DNA of 64,000 nt from Euryodendron excelsum (GCA_033060915.1 CM065399.1:11731501-11795500), one strand, 5' to 3'; numbered from the stretch's first letter, positions 23,365 through 36,468 are shown. The notes: a model not told the origin generated them from the letters alone. Made by a program: numbers and translations.

Positions 23365-25300
23365 AGTTGAAAGTTTTATGCAATGTATGTCCTATAGAGG
23401 TTCCTTTTTTCAGGGAGTTTAGACATGATGATGAGTCCATTTGGAGGTAGGGTTTTGCCCCTATTATGCAATATAATACCTCTTTGGCATGGGCCGGCTA
23501 CGGTTTCTTTGTGTGAGCAATCCCGCCTCTATAGACGAAGAGAGATTTGGGCCTCTCTTAAGATATGGTTCAATGTATGCCATGAATCCTTAGGGTTGAG
23601 AAACTCTAAGAAGCTTTGGTAGGTTCGATTAACATGAGATTAGATTGCTCTTTTCTCTCTACGGTTGATTAAATGCATGAGAATGCAATGACTTGAATTT
23701 CTTGGAACTCTTGTCATTGAATAGATATAGATGCATGAGCATAATGGAAATGAATATGTAAGCAGCACGATAATAGTAAATGAATGATTTAAAAGACCCC
23801 CTTCTTGTCTTGCTTCTGCCTTCGATTCTCTTGGTGCTTGGAGAATAAGGGGAAAAGATTGAAGACAAGAAACAAAAGATAAGTTAGTGTCTTGATTTGA
23901 AAGTTTTTATGCAATGCATGTCCTAGGGGTGACCCTACTTTGAGAAAGAAACTAAACATAATACATTTGGCTTACTTTTTGGAGATAGGGGTTTTGCCCC
24001 TGTATGCAAATACTTTACCGTTTGAGTGGGAACAGTCATTCATTCATTCATTCATTTATAAAAAGTAGAGGAGTACATTAAACTTTGAGTTTAAAATAGA
24101 AGAGAATCGAAGTACATTTTAATAGGGGGAAGGGGACATTTTCCTTTAGGACTTCCACCTATTTACCTTTACATTTGACATCCTAAACTACTCTTGAGTT
24201 TTCGAATTTGTCTTCTTTGAGTTTGATGTTGAGGAGTTCATTGAAAGACCTTATTGTTTGATTGTCCCTTGTCTTCTTGGCAACCTTATCTCCATAAGCA
24301 TAGAGGGATTGGGGCCCCTTTTTATCGAATGACTTAAAATGTATGACATGAGTCCTTAGGGTTACATAGGAACGCTTAGGGTTTTCATAGGTTTCATACA
24401 AAGGAGATTGATCTTGGCGTCACTCTCTATGGGTTAATCATATGCATGAAAATGCAGTGACTTGAGTTACTTTGAAACTTTTGCCTGACATGAAGTGTTG
24501 AATGCATAAGCATGTATGCTCAAAGTAGAGAGAGATAATGCAATTGTAAAATAAATATATATGCATGAGCATTTATACAAGCATTATAACAACAGAAATT
24601 TAAACAAGGATAAAGAAAAGTAAAGCAGTCGCCGTTTCCTCTATGGCTTTTAAAATTGACGTGCATGTCTTAAATTCAGTAGAGGTTCGGCTATGCATGG
24701 TTTCTATTTGAGCATGAGGTTGAGGGTTTAGTAATGCTTCCTAAGAAGGCTCGGTTCCCAGATCTTCAAACCTAGGCCCACTCCCCGAGGTGGTGCATTA
24801 TAGGTTGGGGATTCGAGCGGGGGAACCATCAAAAGGCCGTAGTCTAAGAAACTAACACAACATCCACCCACAACCAATATACCCTTCCCCGTTCTAACTA
24901 GAAGGGATGTAACAAGGTAAAGAATGCAAGTGCACAATGCAGTGTGTGTGTGGAATTTTTCAAAAATGGAGGAAAGTGCCCAACAACTCTCATCCATCCT
25001 GTCCATTCCATCTTATTCATTCATGACATACATGGCAGTTAATATGACATAAAATAAAAATGTGAACAAAGATCCACTTATGAAAATAAAGATGCAAAAA
25101 GTCAGTACTTGAATGACAAATTTAATGCAAGATAGAATGATTAAATGTTATTGAATGCATGCTATGACATATTTTTAAAAATAGCTTTGAAAAGCTTGAT
25201 TTTGAAATTTTAAATTGGACAAAATTGGACATATTAATCGAAGATTCCAAATGAGTGAAGGCGGGAAAAAACATGATAATGGTCTAACCCTTTAAGCATC
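23365..25300 (-). mobile_element. 5' leader of element Z, first part duplicated
   Basis: The main leader copy is 23880-25300, with the usual blocks 'aagttagtgtcttg', 'gcagtcgccgtttcctc' and 'acatacatggcagttaat'. A second, diverged copy of the gag-proximal part of the leader precedes it at about 23365-23870: 'ttttatgcaatgtatgtcct', 'ggttttgcccct' and 'catgagaatgcaatgact' occur in the same order in both. No coding sequence is seen. Confidence 0.65.
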
Positions 25301-25318
25301 CCCAGTGGAGTCACTAGC
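25301..25318 (-). other. Primer-binding site of element Z
   Basis: The minus strand reads TAGTGACTCCACTGGGGA directly beside the LTR, two bases different from the family form TGGCGACTCCACTGGGGA. Confidence 0.7.
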
Positions 25319-27959
25319 TGTCGCGCCCTGATTTTTTGCACTAAAAAAAATACACACAAGTGGAAAAACACGATACTCTCTCCTCAAAACTCATCCTCCT
25401 AGAAGAATGAGTGCAACTAGGTTTAAATTGGAAATTGATTTTGAATAAGGGCTTTGGAAAAAGTTTTGGAGTCGCCACCTAACTTAATTAAGGTGAGTTA
25501 GGTCACCTAAAACTAAGTGCAATCCGAAGATTAAACTTAGGGCTTTCAAAAAGGTTTTAAAAAATTTCCTCAAGAGAGGGTTTTTGGAAAATAAGTTGTT
25601 TGGCAACCTTTAAAAAGATTTAAGCCCTTTTTGAAAATAACTCCGTTTTGGTATTTGAAAACAATGATTCTAGGTTCGGAGGTTAGTTACGTATAAGGAA
25701 GATATCATAAGATCATCACCCTATCCCGCCCTTGTGGTACCTACATGTCTATTCACCCTAGGTTTACTTATTTATAATCTTCAATTGTCCAATGTCCAAC
25801 TATATCCACTTTGAAAAGAATTTTAGAAAGATATTTGGTATGATGTATGACATGCATGTGCAAGAAAAAGATTTGATTTTGAATTTGAAGAAAGCTCCTA
25901 ACACGGTGACGTTCAACAATTCTTCATAGGCATGAACCGGGGAGTCCCTTGTCTCAAGCATGCAAGAAGGAGCGGTAGAAGATGGGGATTAAAATAGAAG
26001 AAAACCCATGTGGGTTAGGAGGAAGAAGAGAGAGGGAGCAATTACATAAAAGTAAATAGAAAACCAACCTTGTATTCCTCTTACTTTGATTACTTACTTG
26101 ATTTGCGTTGCTTTTTTATAAACCTTGAGAGTCTTCAAGTTGCAGCACTTGAGTCTTCAATGGCTTCTTGGAGGCTTGTGTTTGAGTGTATATGATGTAT
26201 GGAGGTTAGGGTTTGAGTGTATGGAGACTAAGGCTTGAAGAGGCTAGAGAGGGCTAGGGTTTGGAGAGACTTTGAGCACTGAATTTCAAGAGACAGAATT
26301 TTTAGACTGACTTTGTAGACCCCTTTCACGCAAGGGGAGGGTCTGTATTTATAGACAAACAAAATAGCCTTACCACCTATTGCAGTGGCGCTAGGATAAA
26401 AAAGCCACTGGCGCCACTAGAAGTGGTGCCCGGACATTTATCGGCTTGCTGCCGCATATGAAAGTTTGAAAGCAGCAAGAAACGTATCTTTCGACCTTTG
26501 GGATACAAGGTAAAAGATTTAGGCACCTGTCTTAGTGACTACCATGCAATTTTTGGCTGGGCTTCACTATAAGGGACTTCAAAAAGTCCGGCACTGATCT
26601 GGAAGGATTCGAGTAATCAGACTTGGTCGGGAATCGACGTGAACCCTCGAGAGAGTGTCTCGGAGGTAACTGGCTTGAGAAGCAATGCCAAAATTTTTGA
26701 AAAGGTCGACCAGCCCGTCGGGGGCAAAACGGTGAATTGAGCCAAGAAAACACCAGAATAGACTCGGAGTGCCTTCCTTGTGAGAAGGCTTGACGGTTGG
26801 AAAAACTATTAAGAGTGTTTCATAAGGTTGCCAGTTTGATACTTAGAGCCAGTGTGGTTGAAAAAAGTGATCGCTCACCAAGGGCAAAACAGTCATTTTG
26901 TACCGCATTTGCTAGAATAGACTCAGAATGATCTAAAAAGGTATTGGAAGGTTGAGAATACTATTAGAAGCATCCTCAAGAGGTTGCCGATTTGATTCCC
27001 AGAGCTGGTGCAATTCCCAGAAGCGATTGGATTCCTAAAAGCAAAATTATTATTTTGACTAAATGGTTTCGGAATTAGTCCAAATCTGACTAGAAGGCAC
27101 TTGAACATGTCATATTGTCTTTGGGACAATCTTGGAAGGGTGGACTTATCATTCTAAGGACTTAGGTACTTTCTCGAGAAGCATGCCAGAAAAGGCCCAA
27201 TAGATAATTTGGTAATTTTTTACCGGAGTAGGCTAGCAGGTACTGGTGTTAATCCAAATTTTGAGTGTTTTTGTCACACTAACGGTGTGTGATGAGTTGG
27301 TTTTCAAAGGTATATCGTCCTTTCATAAACATGCCACAGCCAAGAAGCGAGTTCAATCCCGTGACATAAGGGATTTGTTGGCAATTCCTGATATCAACCT
27401 ATCTGCGAGTGTTTCCGCCATTCTGATGGTGTGCGTTCATTCTGGAGACTACCTGATCTCAGGAAGCTGCTAAATGGACTTATCATTTGAGGGATCAACT
27501 TTCTTGAAAGACATACTGGATAACGGACATTCTACATTAACGGGCTAGCAGGCACCAAAAGTAAACCGTTCTATCATCTCAAAGACTTAGGTTTCGTCCT
27601 GGTTGACGGGTTTGAAGGGAATTACTCCAATGAGTTTTTTTGATAAATATGCCAGATTGAATGAACTTACTATTTGAGGGATCAACTTTCTCAAAAGACA
27701 TGCCGATTTGAGTTTGATTGATCTAAATTGAAATTGAAATTGGAATTGAGATTGAAATAAGAACTTACCGTCTTTAGGAAGACCTGCCAAATGGAATTGG
27801 GCCGAGCGAAGCCCCAAGGGCATTTTGGTTATTTTGCCTCTATTAGGCCCCGTGGGCCCGCGAAGCGATTGATTGATTAAATTGAGTCTGAAAAACTGGT
27901 TCGGATTTTAATGTATCTGTGTTGGTTTGAATATGAGTCCAGTCAGACCAGAGATTGCC
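25319..27959 (-). mobile_element. 5' LTR of element Z, internally deleted
   Basis: Begins TGTCGCGCC at 25319. At about 25888 it jumps from the U5 start (counterpart near 16340) to the counterpart of about 18250, removing the G-poor tract. The promoter module is kept (26346-26430). The U3 ends at 27959 inside 'gagattgcc', so the terminal ~27 bp with GTGCTTACA are lost and no target duplication can be read. Confidence 0.8.
26346..26430 (-). promoter_or_regulatory. LTR promoter of Z (5' copy)
   Basis: TATAAATA on the minus strand at 26353-26346 and a palindrome at 26409-26430 (arms TGGCGCCACT / AGTGGTGCC). This is the copy that would have driven the genomic RNA of Z. Confidence 0.65.
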
Positions 27960-29126
27960 TAGGTGACCTAGGGTTAACTAACTTGGATTAGGTTAACCTA
28001 AAGTTGGACAACTAGGGTCAAGTTAACCTTGGGTTGGAAGGTGGTTCTGAACTAAGGTTTGGACCTAGTGGTTTTGGAAAGGTAGCTTTAAACTAGGGTT
28101 TGGACCTAGTAGTTTTGGAAATGTGACTTTATGCATGAAACTTAAAAGTGTATTTTGAAAAATCATTTTATAAAAATACTCAAGTGAGTGTTGGGTTCAT
28201 ATGGTTGGTATTTGGAAACCACTCAAGAAAGAGTTGCCTTGAAACTATTTCAACCACTAACTCAAGAGAGTAAAACTTGTAAAAATCAATATTGAATAAA
28301 TAGTTTTGAAGACTTCTTTGATTGGGAAATTAAAGAGAATGAACCTTTGAAAATTATTTTTGGAAAGAAGGTTTTGAAAAACCACTTTTAAGATTTTGAA
28401 AACCACTCTAAAGAATAAGGGTTCATATGGTTGATTTGAAGGAAATCACTTCAAAGAGGACTCCATGAAACCATTCCAACCACAATATTCAAAAGAGCAA
28501 AGCTTCTAAAAATAAAGATGAAAATGGTAGTTTTGGAAAATAATTTTTATGCAAATTAAAGAGAATGAAATTTGAGAACCCTTCTTAAAGAGGGTTGTTT
28601 TGAAAACCACTTTTGTGAGTATAGAAAATCACTCTAGTGAGCTAGGGCTCCTATGGTCAATAAATGAGGAGACCACTCAAAGGAGGGCTCCATGGGACCA
28701 TTTCAACATCAAAACTCAAGAGAGTAAAACTTGAGAAAATCAATATTGAATACAAGGTTTGAAAACCATTTTAATGCAACTTGAAGATTGTAAAATGAGG
28801 TGATGTAAAATGAAGTTAAGGGACTAAAAAGGGCGTTCTCTAGGATATGAAAATTGACCTAGGCTTCAAGGAACCAAATCTTAGAACCATTTTTGAAAAA
28901 ACACTTGAATGTGAAATTTGAAAAGACATGGAAATGAGATAGTGAAAGTTTTTGCAAAATGATGATGAACATGAAAATGGGGCCAAGCATGCAATACATG
29001 AACATGGTAACCATATGCAAAGGGGGTCATGAAATCATACAAGGCCATAAGCCACACCAAATTGCAAGGTGCTCCAAGGCCATACCATCTTAAAGTAGGC
29101 TAGTAAGACATCCCTCTACACAGTGG
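27960..29126. other. Unassigned repeat-like stretch between LTRs
   Basis: AT-rich sequence without coding capacity. The beginning has short 'aggttaacct' and 'ggtttggacctagtggtttt' repetitions (27960-28130). The middle is the tandem array listed separately. The end (28960-29126) resembles no other block here. Style and position suggest it could be the missing part of the Y LTR, pushed away by the insertion of Z, but I could not align it convincingly. Confidence 0.4.
28197..28805. repeat. Diverged tandem repeat, unit ~225 bp, ~2.7 copies
   Basis: Three successive blocks start at 28197, 28429 and about 28648 with 'gttcatatggttg', 'gttcatatggttga' and 'ctcctatggtcaa'. Each contains, in order, 'accactcaa', 'ccatgaaaccatttcaac'-like, 'actcaagagagtaaaactt', 'attaaagagaatgaa' and 'gttttgaaaaccact'. 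The third is truncated. Units differ by substitutions and small indels. Confidence 0.75.
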
Positions 29127-32100
29127 TGTCGGGCCCCAATTTTTCGTACTCAAGGAAAATACGCACAAATGGAAAAAACACGGTACTCTCTCATTAGAAC
29201 TCGTCCTCCTAGAAGAACGAGTACGACTAGGTTTGAATTGAAAATTGATTTGATTAAGGGCTTTTGGAAAAGGTTTTAAAGTTGCCACCTAACTTGATTA
29301 AGGTGAGTTAGGTCACCTAAAACTAAGCACAATCTTAATATTATACCTAGGGTTTTGGAAAAGGTTTTAAAAAAATCCTCAAGAGAGGGTTTTAAGAAAA
29401 TAGATTGTTTAGCAACCTTTGGAAAGTTTTAAACCTTTTTTGAAAATAACTCCATTATGGTCCTTGAAAAACAATGATTCTAGGTTCAGAGGTTGGTTAC
29501 GTGTAGGGAAGACGCACTAAGCTATTACCCTACCCCACCCTTGCGGTACCTACATGTGTATTCACCCTATATTCACTAATTTAGAATCTTCAATTAATAA
29601 AAGTCCAATTACATCCACTTTGAAAAGAACTATATGATGCATGATATGTAAGTGCAAGAGAAGAATTTAATTTTGAAAACAAATTTGAAAAGAAAGATTT
29701 GAAGTTTGAAAAAAAGTTCGAACAGAAGATTTGATTTTGAAAATAGATTATGAAGTTGGAAATTTGAAAAAGGTTGTGGAATTTGAAAAAAAGTTGTGAC
29801 CACACTCATGAGGGTTGCCTACGTATCCCTTTATTAGGAATCAGGTTAGTCGTAGTTCGAACAAGAGTACGATTGAAAATAGACATTTTAAAGTTTTTGA
29901 AAAGTTTAATTTGAAAAGAGTTTGATTTGAAAAAGGGTTTGATTTGAACTTGGAATAAATAATTTGAAATTGAACTTGAGGATTTGAAATTGATTTTGAT
30001 TTGAAAAAATTGAACTTGGAAGAAGAACTTGGACTTGATTTGGAAATATTAAAATTTTGCAAACATCTTGACTTAGATTGACGTTGGAAAACCATCTTGG
30101 TTTAGAAATGAGTTTTTGAAAAGAGTTGAAGCTTCCTAACCTTGGATTACGGTTGGACCAGGGTTTTAGGTATCCTAGAGTTTAGGTAATCTAAGTTTGG
30201 AACATGTAGTTGAATTAGGAAAGTTTGATTTAGACTTGAGAGGTTTGGCTTTAAAAAGTTAAATTTAGGAAAGGTTCGAATTTGGAAATTTAGATTTAAG
30301 AAAGATTTCGAAAGAGATTTGATTTGATTTAGAAACACCTAACTTGATCACTTGATTTGAATGAATTTAGAAAGTTAGGTTTAGGAAAGACTAGATTTTA
30401 GAAATCTTTGAATGTAGTAAAGTCTCAAAATAGGAAAGTTCCATTTTAGGAAAGTGTCAAATTAGGAAAATTTACAAATTAGGAAAGTTTCATTTTAGAG
30501 TTTTGGTTTTGAAAAGATTTCAGTTTAGGAAAGTTTTGAATTTAGAAAAATTTGAACTTTGGAAAGATCTAGAATTTAGAAAGATTTAAAGAGTTAAGAT
30601 TTAGAAAGTTGAAATTTGGAAAAGTTTGAAATTAAGAAAGATTGGAATTAGGAAATGTTTGAATTAAGAAAGACTGGAATCCTATTTCCTAAAGTAGATG
30701 ACTAGATTTTATTTTCAAAAATAGATGATTTGATTTAGTTTCTAAAATTGGAGGATTTAATTTAGTTTCCTAAGTTAGAAGATTTAATCTAGTTTTCTAA
30801 TTTGAAAAACTAGATTTGACATGAAATTGGCAAGGTTGAATTTTGGAAAGCTATGATTTTGGTGTAAAAAAAGAGATTTTAAAAACTTAAGATTTGATGT
30901 AGAAGATAGTTTTTGAAAGCCTATGATTTGAGGCAAAAGAAGAAATCATGCTTTTAGGAAAGAGGCCTAGGATTTTCCTAATCATGGATTCTAGGGCTTG
31001 ACTTGGACTCCAAACAAAAGAGTTTTTGGAGAGAAGATCTTTGAAAAGAGTTTTTGGAAAGAAGTTTAAAAGAGTTTCTAGAAAGTAGATTTTTTAGGAG
31101 AGTTTTTGGAAAGAAATTTGAAAAGCAATTTGAAAAAGGACTTGAATATAGACTTTTGAAACCTTTTGAGTGTCTCACTTTCCTAAAACGATTCTAGCCA
31201 TGAATATATCAGACCATTCTAAGTTGGTGATTTTGAAAACATCATGAATTTGAAATATGGACCATAATGATCACTTTGAATATCACACTTTGCTAAAACA
31301 ACCCGAACCAAGGAATGACTAGAATCATCTTAAGATGATGGTTTTGATAAAAAACAATTTAGGGTTTACACCCAAAATATAGACCTTGATGGCCACAATA
31401 AATATAATACTTTCTTAAAATAATCCTAACTATGGAATGGCTAGAATCACTATAAGATTGTGATTTTAAAAACAATATTTTGAATATATGTTTTGAAAGA
31501 GGATTTTGATGCAAACTTTGAAAAACAACTTTGAGTACAAATTTTAAATGAATGTATGATATGCATAATGCAAGTAGGGTCGTGAACATACAAGGTTAGG
31601 CTTCACCACATAATCAAGGGGGCCAAATCCACATGGTCTAAGGTTGAACTAGAAGAAAACCCACGACATGGTGACTTTTAATAGTTCTTCTTAGGCATGA
31701 ATCGGGGAACCTCTTGTTTCAAGCATGCAAGAAAGGGAGGTAGAAGATGGAAGATTAAAATAGAAGAGAACTCAAGTGGGTGAGGAGGGAGAAGAGAGAG
31801 GGGGAAAGTACATAAACATAAAGAGAAAACTAATCTTGAAATCTTCTTACTTTGTTTACTTTACTTGCTTTGCTTTAATTGGACCTCAAAAGCTTTAAAC
31901 TTGCAGCACTTGAGTCTTTAATGGCTTACTTTGAGGCTAGTGTATGAGTGTATGGAGTGTGTATAAGCTAGGGTTAGAGTGTGTGGAGGCTAGGGCTTGA
32001 TGAGACTTGAGGGAATTAGGGTTTCGAGAGGATTTGAGCTCTGTTTTCAGAGAGACAGCATTTTTGTATTGAGATTGCAGATTTTTTTTACGTAAAGGGG

Positions 32101-33715
32101 AGGGTTTGTATTTATAGACACAAAAATAGCTCGGTGCCTGTTGTAGTGGCACCAACGCAAAAATCCTACTGGCACCACTAGGAGTGGCGCCAGGCCACTG
32201 CTAGTGATGCCAACCACTTAGGAAAGTTTTAGGGTGGCAAAAACCATATCTTTCGACCCTTGATACGCAAGACAAAAGATTTGGGTACTGTACTAGTGAC
32301 TAACATGCAATTTTTGGTTTGGCTCCACTAGGAGTGGCTCCGAAAAGTCTGAGAGTTTTCCAGGAGGCCGGGAATGATCCGAAAGACCAAAAATGGATAG
32401 AAACCCTTAAAATAGTGTCTTAGGGGTAACGGGCTCGAAAAACAATATCGGGATTGTTGAAATGGTCGACCGAGCCATTAGAGGCAAAACGGTTAACTAG
32501 ATCGGGAAACCAGCCGAATGGACTTTGAATGTTCTCTGAGAGGACTTGAAGGTTGGAAACACTATTTAGAGTGTTACAAAGGGGACTTCCGGTTTGATAC
32601 TCGAGTTGGTATGGTTGGAAAAAGTGACCGGCCCACCAGACTCGGAATGATTTGGAAAGGTATTAGAAGATCAGGAAAAATATTAAAAGCATCCTCGGAA
32701 AGTTATCGGTTTGATACCCATAGCCAATGTAGTTCCCGGAAGCAATCGAATGCCTAGGGGTAAAATGGTTATTTTGATTGGATGGTCTCGAAATTGATCT
32801 GAAACTGACTGGAAGGCATTCGAACATACTGGATTTTCCTTGGGACAATATTGGAAATGTGGACTTACTACTCTGAGGACTTAGGTACTTTCTCGAGAAG
32901 CGTGATAGAAAAGGCTTAAGGGGCAATTTGGTCATTTTTTACTGGAGTGGGCTAGCAGGCACTGGTGTTGACCCAGGATTTGAGTGTTTCCCTCACTTTA
33001 ATGGTGTGTGAAGAGTTGGTTTCCAAAGGTATCTCATCCTTTGGTAAACGTGTCACGGGCAAGAGGCGAGTTCGGTCCCGTGACATAGGGGTTTTGTTAG
33101 CAATTCCCGATGTAGACTTGTTTGCCAGTGTTTCTGCCACTCTGACGGTTATGATGTTTGCAAGTGTTTTCGCCACTCTGATGGAATGCGTTAGCTGCTA
33201 GATGGACTTATCATCTGAGGAATTAACTTTTTCGAAAGACGTGCCGAATAACGGACATTCTACATTAGTAGGCTAGTAGAGGCTAGAAGTAAACTGTTCT
33301 ACCGTCTCAGGGACTTAAGTTCTGTCCCGATCGATAAGTTTGAAGGGACTTACTGTTCTGAGGAGTTTTCTCGGAGAACGTTCCAGACGGGATAGACTTA
33401 TCGCCCGAGGGATCAACTTTCTCAAATGGCATGCCAGATTGAATTTGATTGATCTAGATTGGAGTTAATATTGGAATTAAAGTTGAAAAAAAAACTTACC
33501 GTCTCTAGGAGGACGTGCTAACTGGAATTGGACTAAGTAATGCCCTTTGGGCATTTTGGTCATTTTACCTCTATGGGGCCCGGCGGGCCCACGAAGTGAT
33601 TGATTAATTGGATTAAGACTTGAAGACTAGTTCTGACTTGAATATGTCTGTGTCAGTTTGAATGTGAGTCCGATCGAACCGGAGATTGCCGAACGGGTAG
33701 AAGAGGGTGCTTACA
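29127..33715 (-). mobile_element. 3' LTR of element W, complete, 4.6 kb
   Basis: Runs from TGTCGGGCC (29127) to GTGCTTACA (33715), 4589 bp, followed by the PPT. All family blocks are present: U5 beginning, G-poor sense-strand tract (29900-31150), 'cttcaccacataatcaag' (31600), promoter module (32109-32192), and U3 end with 'gggcattttggtcatttta' (33549). The CpG-rich motifs of the promoter and U3 show many TpG/CpA forms. Confidence 0.9.
32109..32192 (-). promoter_or_regulatory. LTR promoter of W (3' copy)
   Basis: TATAAATA on the minus strand at 32116-32109. The palindrome at 32170-32192 has TGGCACCACT / AGTGGCGCCA arms around three bases. Confidence 0.65.
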
Positions 33716-33740
33716 ATTGCCGCTCTTTTTCTGTCTTTGC
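33716..33740 (-). other. Polypurine tract of element W
   Basis: The minus strand agaaaaagagcggcaat abuts the LTR U3 start; one base differs from the tract in Z. Confidence 0.85.
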
Positions 33741-35644
33741 TTGTTAAAGGTAAAAAAACGATAAAACAAGAGTCCTATGCTAACCGCGAGGCGATTGGAG
33801 GGACGAATTTTGGATTTTTTTGAAAACTGGAGCTTGAAAATGACAAAACAACCCAAGGGGGTGTTTTAAATCAGAGTTTGGCGAGAAAAATGCCAAATGG
33901 GCCAGAATTTGACCTTGACGTGGTACCAGGCTAAAAATTGCCTTAGCACCAGGCTTGGGAATAAAATCAGAAAATTTTCTGATTTAAAGCTTCGCAGGTT
34001 TTGTGAAATTTTAAGAGAGTTTGTGAGAGATTTTGAGTGTTGAGCCATGTGCATTGAAGGAGTGACTTTGGGGAATGCCGCAGAGTTACCGAAAGTGGTC
34101 ACAATTGTCGAAATAGTCGCCGGAGAAGAAGATTTTTCTACAGAACTCTAAGAGGTGAGTTTTTTATTTTGTGTTGATTTTGATGTGTAGAACTTCGTTT
34201 GAGTCGTGTAAATTGTCAAAATTGATGCTTTGACGTGTTTTGAACACTTTGGTGAAGTTATTTTTGTGTTTTGACACCTGTTTTATTGAATTTGGGTAGT
34301 TTTGTATGTTTACGTAAAGAGGGTTTCTGCAAAAATTAGAGATTTGCGGCTATAGCCTTGGGTATTGGGTTTTCTGGCTAGATTTTTATATCATGTGCCT
34401 TGGAAAAATGTGGTGAACAATCATATGAAATTTTGTAATTTTCTGAAAACTTTTTGAATTTTTTATTTTCTGGAAAATAGAAAACTAGTTGAAAAATAAG
34501 AAAAATTAAGAAATTAATGGAAATATTTGAATTCACCCTTTAGAAAAATATAATAATATTTTCGAAAATATTTGAAGTAGTTTTGAAAATTTTGTGATAA
34601 CTCTGAAAGCAATTAGATTTTTGAAAATTAGAATATGTCTTCAAAAATTTAAAAATCTTTAAAATGTGCATAGATTCTTTTGTGTGTGTTGGTATTGTAT
34701 GATTGTGATAATGTGAAGTGCACTGTTTGTGTCTTGTTATAGTGTTATGGGCATTATAAGGACTATTTACAAATGGGACTCTACCGAAAATTCTTCAAAA
34801 TTAAGAAAAAAGTTAGAAAATTTTTTAAATGAAATCTTTTTGAAGGGAAAAGACATATAACCTTTGAGGGTGGGGCCTTTTTGGGGGAGAAGGCCTCGAG
34901 AAACTCGAGGAGGCTTAGAATAGAACTATCGAAAGGAAGACTCAGGAGAATTTTTGAAAATGAAATTTTGAATAAAAACTTTTGAGAGAAATATTTTAGA
35001 AGATTCTGAAAATGAATTTTGAATTTGGGAAAACTTGAGAATTGATAAAGATTTTGGAGGATTGAAAATTGGAGAATTTTTGTGAATTAATTTTTGAATG
35101 AGACTTTTTGAAAGAAAAAGTTTTAGAAAACATTGCTACTTGATTGGAGTAGAAAGCTTTTTGAGGAAAAATTTGAGATGGACTTTGATTGAGAATTTTT
35201 GACATTTGATTTTTAAAAATGAACTTTTGATTTTGAATTAGAAACTATTTTGATTGGAAACTTGGACAAAACGTGTAGAAAATTCACTTTGCCTTGAAAT
35301 TGACTTTTTGAAGGCAAAATGTTTAGAAAATTCATTTTGATTTGAAACTAGAAATTTTTGAAGAAAAAATGTGTAGAAAATTCATCTTGACTCAAAATTT
35401 AAATTTTCGAATACAAGATGTGTAGAAAATTCATCTTGATTTGAGACTGAAAATCTTTTAAAAGTAAAATGTATAAAAAATTCATTTTGATTCGAAACTT
35501 GACTTTTAAAATCAAAATGTGTAGGAAATTCATTTGGACTCAACATTTGAAATCTTTGGATCTTTTCTTTTCTTTAGCTACCTTTAATCTTTTTGAACTG
35601 TACTTACCGTATATTCACGTCTTTACCTTAATTTGGCTTTCAAG
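33741..35644 (+). promoter_or_regulatory. Leader and candidate first intron of antisense gene (W)
   Basis: Plus-strand sequence between the PPT of W and the antisense ORF. An E2F-like site with one change (TTTGGCGAGAAA, 33877-33888) is followed by a decayed palindrome region (33915-33960). A leader homologous to that of Z ends in a GTGAGT donor at 34155. A candidate acceptor follows a pyrimidine-rich stretch and ends ..TTTCAAG at 35644, directly before the ATG at 35645, giving an intron of about 1.49 kb. The second half of the intron carries a 49-bp repeat array. The intron is predicted, not proven. Confidence 0.5.
35273..35560 (+). repeat. ~49-bp tandem repeat, six copies
   Basis: The motif gtgtagaaaattca recurs with small changes at 35273, 35321, 35371, 35420, 35471 and 35519, spacing 48-51 bp. 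Each copy is followed by 'ttttgatttgaaact'-like sequence. It lies in the candidate intron just upstream of the antisense ORF. Confidence 0.85.
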
Positions 35645-36268
35645 ATGGCAGACACAGGTGACGATGGTTCCGAGATGAGATGTCACTCCAGGAACGGGGC
35701 TCGTACAGATTCGATGGGCAGCTCCAACCGCTCCGAGGTAGCCAAAGATTCGCTAACCAATAGGGGGAATAGACCTCCAGTCAACCCTTTCCCTCTAGTC
35801 AAGCCAGCCTTTGAGGAGGAGATGGATGCTGAGGACGAGGCACTGGGCCTCAGAGATTGGGTGACAGGTTATGGGCAAGCTTCCATTAGACACAGGTAGA
35901 CAAATGCAGATCTTGGTGACTTGGATGTACCAAATATTCTTTCACTAGGGGATTTAGCCTATCATCCCAGTGTGTACTCCCGGCAGCATTTACCTCCTCC
36001 CTGGGTACATGCATCATTTAGAGGGGCCATCCATCTTATTTTTAGCACTATGTAGTGGGCGGCTCCATCTTACCGAGCCTTTTTTCAGAGATCGGGTTTG
36101 GTGCATTTATGGGCTTATAGGCTAACCTCCTGAACCGACACTTGGTGCTGGCCTTGATTGAGAGGTGATTTGGAGAGACTGCGACCTTCTATTTCGTGGG
36201 CTTCGAGGTAGGTCCTACTCTGTTAGATTGGGCCATCATTATAGGGCTTTTCTTTATAGGTCGACAGA

Positions 36269-36273
36269 TTACC
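36269..36273. repeat. Target-site duplication (left) TTACC
   Basis: Five bases flanking the solo LTR on the left; identical to 41400-41404. Confidence 0.9.
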
Positions 36274-36468
36274 TGTAAGCACCTATTTTTGACCGCTCGG
36301 CGATCTCCACTCCGTCTAGACTTGTGTTCAAGTCGTTGTGGGCATATTTCAATCCAACTTAACTTTCTAAGTCTAATCCTGTCAATTCATCGCTTCGCAG
36401 GCCCCACCGAGCCCAAATAGAGGCAAAATGACCAAAATGCCCTTGGGGGCATCGTTCGTTCCAAATCT

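Noticed and set aside
27960..29126. Firm assignment as the missing part of the Y LTR
   Set aside because: Position and composition fit, but I could not align specific blocks by eye, so it is left unassigned.
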